Shown here piece by piece: positions 62,208-64,000 of a stretch of DNA of 64,000 nucleotides. The notes beneath the pieces are model-generated. The model had not been told where the DNA came from and made no database searches. It saw only the letters and a list, made by a program, of their open reading frames with translations. The stretch comes from Parasedimentitalea psychrophila. Its GTDB lineage: Bacteria > Pseudomonadota > Alphaproteobacteria > Rhodobacterales > Rhodobacteraceae. The stretch's first letter is position 1. Each line of letters begins with the position of its first letter. The stretch spans positions 3,247,501-3,311,500 of the forward strand of contig NZ_CP127247.1 of the NCBI RefSeq assembly GCF_030285785.1, written 5' to 3'. Both the position numbers and the translations under genes were made by a program.

Positions 62208-62239
62208 ACATTCCGTCACATCTCAGAACATTTCGTCAC
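62208..62239. promoter_or_regulatory. Direct repeat upstream of the diheme peroxidase genes
   Basis: ACATTCCGTCAC (62208-62219) and ACATTTCGTCAC (62228-62239) are repeated with a start-to-start spacing of 20 bases, about two helical turns, in the 265-base gap after the kinase gene. OmpR-type regulators often bind such direct repeats, so the regulator at 59152 is a candidate. Confidence 0.5.
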
Positions 62240-62425
62240 CTTGCTCACAACATCTTGAGGGCGGGAATCGGTTAGCGTCACGGCGAGCAGCCGGAGGGCC
62301 ACTCCTGTTTCTGTGGGCCGGTGGGCCCCGGTTGGCTTGGACGCCGGACCCGGCAAGGGCCGCGCTGATCAACAGAGACCTTCGGTCGGGATCGCCCCCT
62401 TTGCAAGGTCGATACGGGAAAGGCG

Positions 62426-63508
62426 ATGCCGATGCTGTTTAGAACCCTGGTTGCGGGCGCGTTGATTACTGGCAGTTCTGTATGGGCGCAAGAGGCTGTG
62501 ACGCCATTGCCGCCCTTTGAGGTGAACCCTGCGCAGGCTGAGCTGGGCAAGCGATTGTTTTACGATGCGCGCCTATCTGGGGATACCAGCCTGTCATGTT
62601 CCAGTTGTCATCAGGCTGATAAGGCCTTTGCCGACGGCGAGGCGCTGTCGCAGGCCTATAGCGGCGGCGCCCATTTCCGCAATGCACCGGGTCTGGCCAA
62701 TGTCGGCTACCGGGCTGCCTGGCTGCATGACGGCAAACTGGGCACCAATCTGAACGATGTGGCGCGGGAGATGATCACTGAGACCTTCCTGATGAACATG
62801 GATATGCGCATCATGCAGGAGCGGTTCAAACAGGATCCGGTCTATGTCGATATGTTCGCGGCTGCCGGCTATGGTGAGCCATCCAATGGCGGGGCCCGCA
62901 ATGCCCTGCAGGAATTTCTGAAAACCATCATATCGCGCAATGCGCCTGTGGATACGGGTGAAATGTCAGAGTCGGCGCAGCGCGGTCAGGTCTTGTTCCA
63001 GGGCAAGGGGCAATGCGCGACTTGCCACAGCGGTGAACGGTTCACCGATGACAGGCCACATAACATTGGCGTGCCGAACAATCCGGAAATCTGGTCCGAC
63101 CCCATGCGCCATTCAGTGTTTGTCACTTATGCCAAGTTCATGGGGGTCGAGAACTACATGAACATCCGCGAAGACCTGGGCGCCTATGTGCGGACCCACC
63201 AGGAAGAAACCAAGCGCAGCTTTCTGACGCCCAGCCTGCGCGAGCTGACCTATACCGCGCCCTACATGCACAATGGGATGATTGCGACGCTGCAAGATGT
63301 GGTGGACTTCTACGATGGCGGCGGCGGAGAGGACCTCAACAAAGACCGCATTCTGCAACCGCTGGGCCTGATTTCGGGTGAAAAGGATGATCTGGTGGCC
63401 TTCCTGCAGGCGCTCAGCGGCGACAGTTTTGAGACTGAGGCCTATGTCTGGCCGGATGCCGACTTTGGCTACCAGCTGATCGAAGACTGGCGCAACGTGA
63501 ACAATTGA
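62426..63508 (+). CDS. Diheme cytochrome c peroxidase/MauG family protein
   Basis: A 360-residue periplasmic protein. After a signal peptide (FRTLVAGALITGSSVWA) come two heme c sites, CSSCH near residue 55 and CATCH near 200, with typical family blocks GKRLFYDARLSGDTSLSC, FRNAPGLANVGY and LRELTYTAPYMHNG. Members reduce H2O2 or oxidise proteins or cofactors. GGGAAAGG before ATG 62426 supports the start; ATG 62432 is possible. A second family member follows 13 bases later. Confidence 0.9.
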   Translation: MPMLFRTLVAGALITGSSVWAQEAVTPLPPFEVNPAQAELGKRLFYDARLSGDTSLSCSSCHQADKAFADGEALSQAYSGGAHFRNAPGLANVGYRAAWLHDGKLGTNLNDVAREMITETFLMNMDMRIMQERFKQDPVYVDMFAAAGYGEPSNGGARNALQEFLKTIISRNAPVDTGEMSESAQRGQVLFQGKGQCATCHSGERFTDDRPHNIGVPNNPEIWSDPMRHSVFVTYAKFMGVENYMNIREDLGAYVRTHQEETKRSFLTPSLRELTYTAPYMHNGMIATLQDVVDFYDGGGGEDLNKDRILQPLGLISGEKDDLVAFLQALSGDSFETEAYVWPDADFGYQLIEDWRNVNN

Positions 63509-63521
63509 AGGAGGCCGGGAC

Positions 63522-64000
63522 ATGAAACGCATTCAGACGCTTATGGCAGGCCTTGCTGTCATCGGGGCAACAACCGCTCTGGCCGAGGGCGAGCGGCCGG
63601 CCCAATTGGCACCGCTTGGCCCGCCGCCGATCCCTGCGGATAACCCGCAGACCCCCGAAAAGATCGCATTGGGTGAAATGCTGTTCTTTGATCCGATCCT
63701 GTCGGGCAATTTTGCGATGCCCTGCGTCTCTTGCCACATGCCTGATTCAGGCTGGGCGGTGCAGGAGAAGATCAGCTTTGGCTATCCCGGCACCACCCAT
63801 TGGCGCAACAGCCAGACCATCATCAACTCGGCCTATTACGGCAAACTGTTCCTGGCTGGCTCCTCCAAGTCGCTTGAGGCGCAGGCCCGGTCGGCGGCGC
63901 GCGGCGGTGTGGCCGGCAATGGTGAAGACGACATGATGGAGGCGCGACTGGCCTTTGTGCCCGAATACCGCGCGGCCTTTGCCGAGGTGTTTGGCGACGA
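63522..64000 (+). CDS. Second diheme cytochrome c peroxidase-family protein (cut by window end)
   Basis: From ATG 63522, with GAAGGAGG shortly before it, the frame stays open to the window end. It encodes a signal peptide (LMAGLAVIGATTALAEG), then KIALGEMLFFDPILSGNFAM and the first heme site CVSCH, then HWRNSQTIINSAYYGKLF. It resembles its upstream neighbour in layout but differs in sequence, so the two are paralogues. The second heme site would lie outside the window. Confidence 0.88.
   Translation, partial: MKRIQTLMAGLAVIGATTALAEGERPAQLAPLGPPPIPADNPQTPEKIALGEMLFFDPILSGNFAMPCVSCHMPDSGWAVQEKISFGYPGTTHWRNSQTIINSAYYGKLFLAGSSKSLEAQARSAARGGVAGNGEDDMMEARLAFVPEYRAAFAEVFGD

Noticed and set aside
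1-64000. tRNA, rRNA or CRISPR loci
   Set aside because: No T-loop/acceptor pattern was found in the intergenic regions, no rRNA sequence was recognised and no regularly spaced short direct repeats of CRISPR type occur. This was by eye only; a covariance-model scan could still find a small RNA.

Overview
The window reads as chromosome of an alphaproteobacterium of the Rhodobacteraceae (Roseobacter group). The signs are a GC-rich, densely packed layout, protein families typical of that group (a DksA with a single zinc-finger cysteine, a CoxE/MoxR pair with a DUF2927 lipoprotein, a 7Fe ferredoxin, a CarD regulator), an ectoine-degradation cluster typical of marine bacteria, and a NirK/pseudoazurin/NorCB denitrification set. 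The assignment is inference from protein character; no rRNA or tRNA gene was seen.

Bases 1-14157 are mostly housekeeping: a truncated class II aldolase, glnE, a lipoprotein, an RNA methyltransferase with a PIN-domain protein, an M48 protease, a tight five-gene minus-strand operon (MoxR ATPase, GNAT, DUF2927 lipoprotein, a 55-residue membrane protein, a CoxE-like VWA protein), dksA, an FAD monooxygenase and exonuclease III. At 14509-15937 lies an unusual pair: a 97-residue protein made of four exact-length 21-residue repeats each ending FSSGS, followed by a 356-residue protein of unknown function. This is the best candidate here for an undescribed system.

Bases 15978-30594 carry erpA, dgt, argS, a SPOR-domain protein, nagZ, scpA, scpB, an MFS transporter, an RluA-type pseudouridine synthase whose start codon overlaps that of a divergent small membrane protein, rpoH behind a heat-shock-like promoter and a perfect Crp-like palindrome, a dipeptidase, an oxidoreductase and a small zinc-finger protein. 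Bases 30706-43183 hold pepF, a hydrolase/SCP2 pair, a TPR protein, a SUV3-like helicase with an S4-domain protein, fdxA, carD, divergent cobS and cobT, and a Kef-type antiporter. A 66-bp intergenic repeat occurs twice in opposite orientation (6385 and 39312).

Bases 43562-54821 are the respiratory region: an Aer-type PAS protein, nirK-nirV, a decayed IS3-family element, pseudoazurin, a Crp/Fnr regulator, a DUF1858 protein, norCBQD and a 59-residue membrane protein. Two 14-bp Fnr-type boxes lie upstream of nirK and norC, so the local regulator probably switches on nitrite-to-NO-to-N2O reduction, with pseudoazurin as a likely electron donor to NirK. No nitrate or nitrous oxide reductase is in the window. 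Bases 54862-59056 are ectoine catabolism (Lrp regulator, doeA, doeB, doeD). The window ends with a divergent two-component system and two diheme cytochrome c peroxidase-family genes, the second cut by the window edge.
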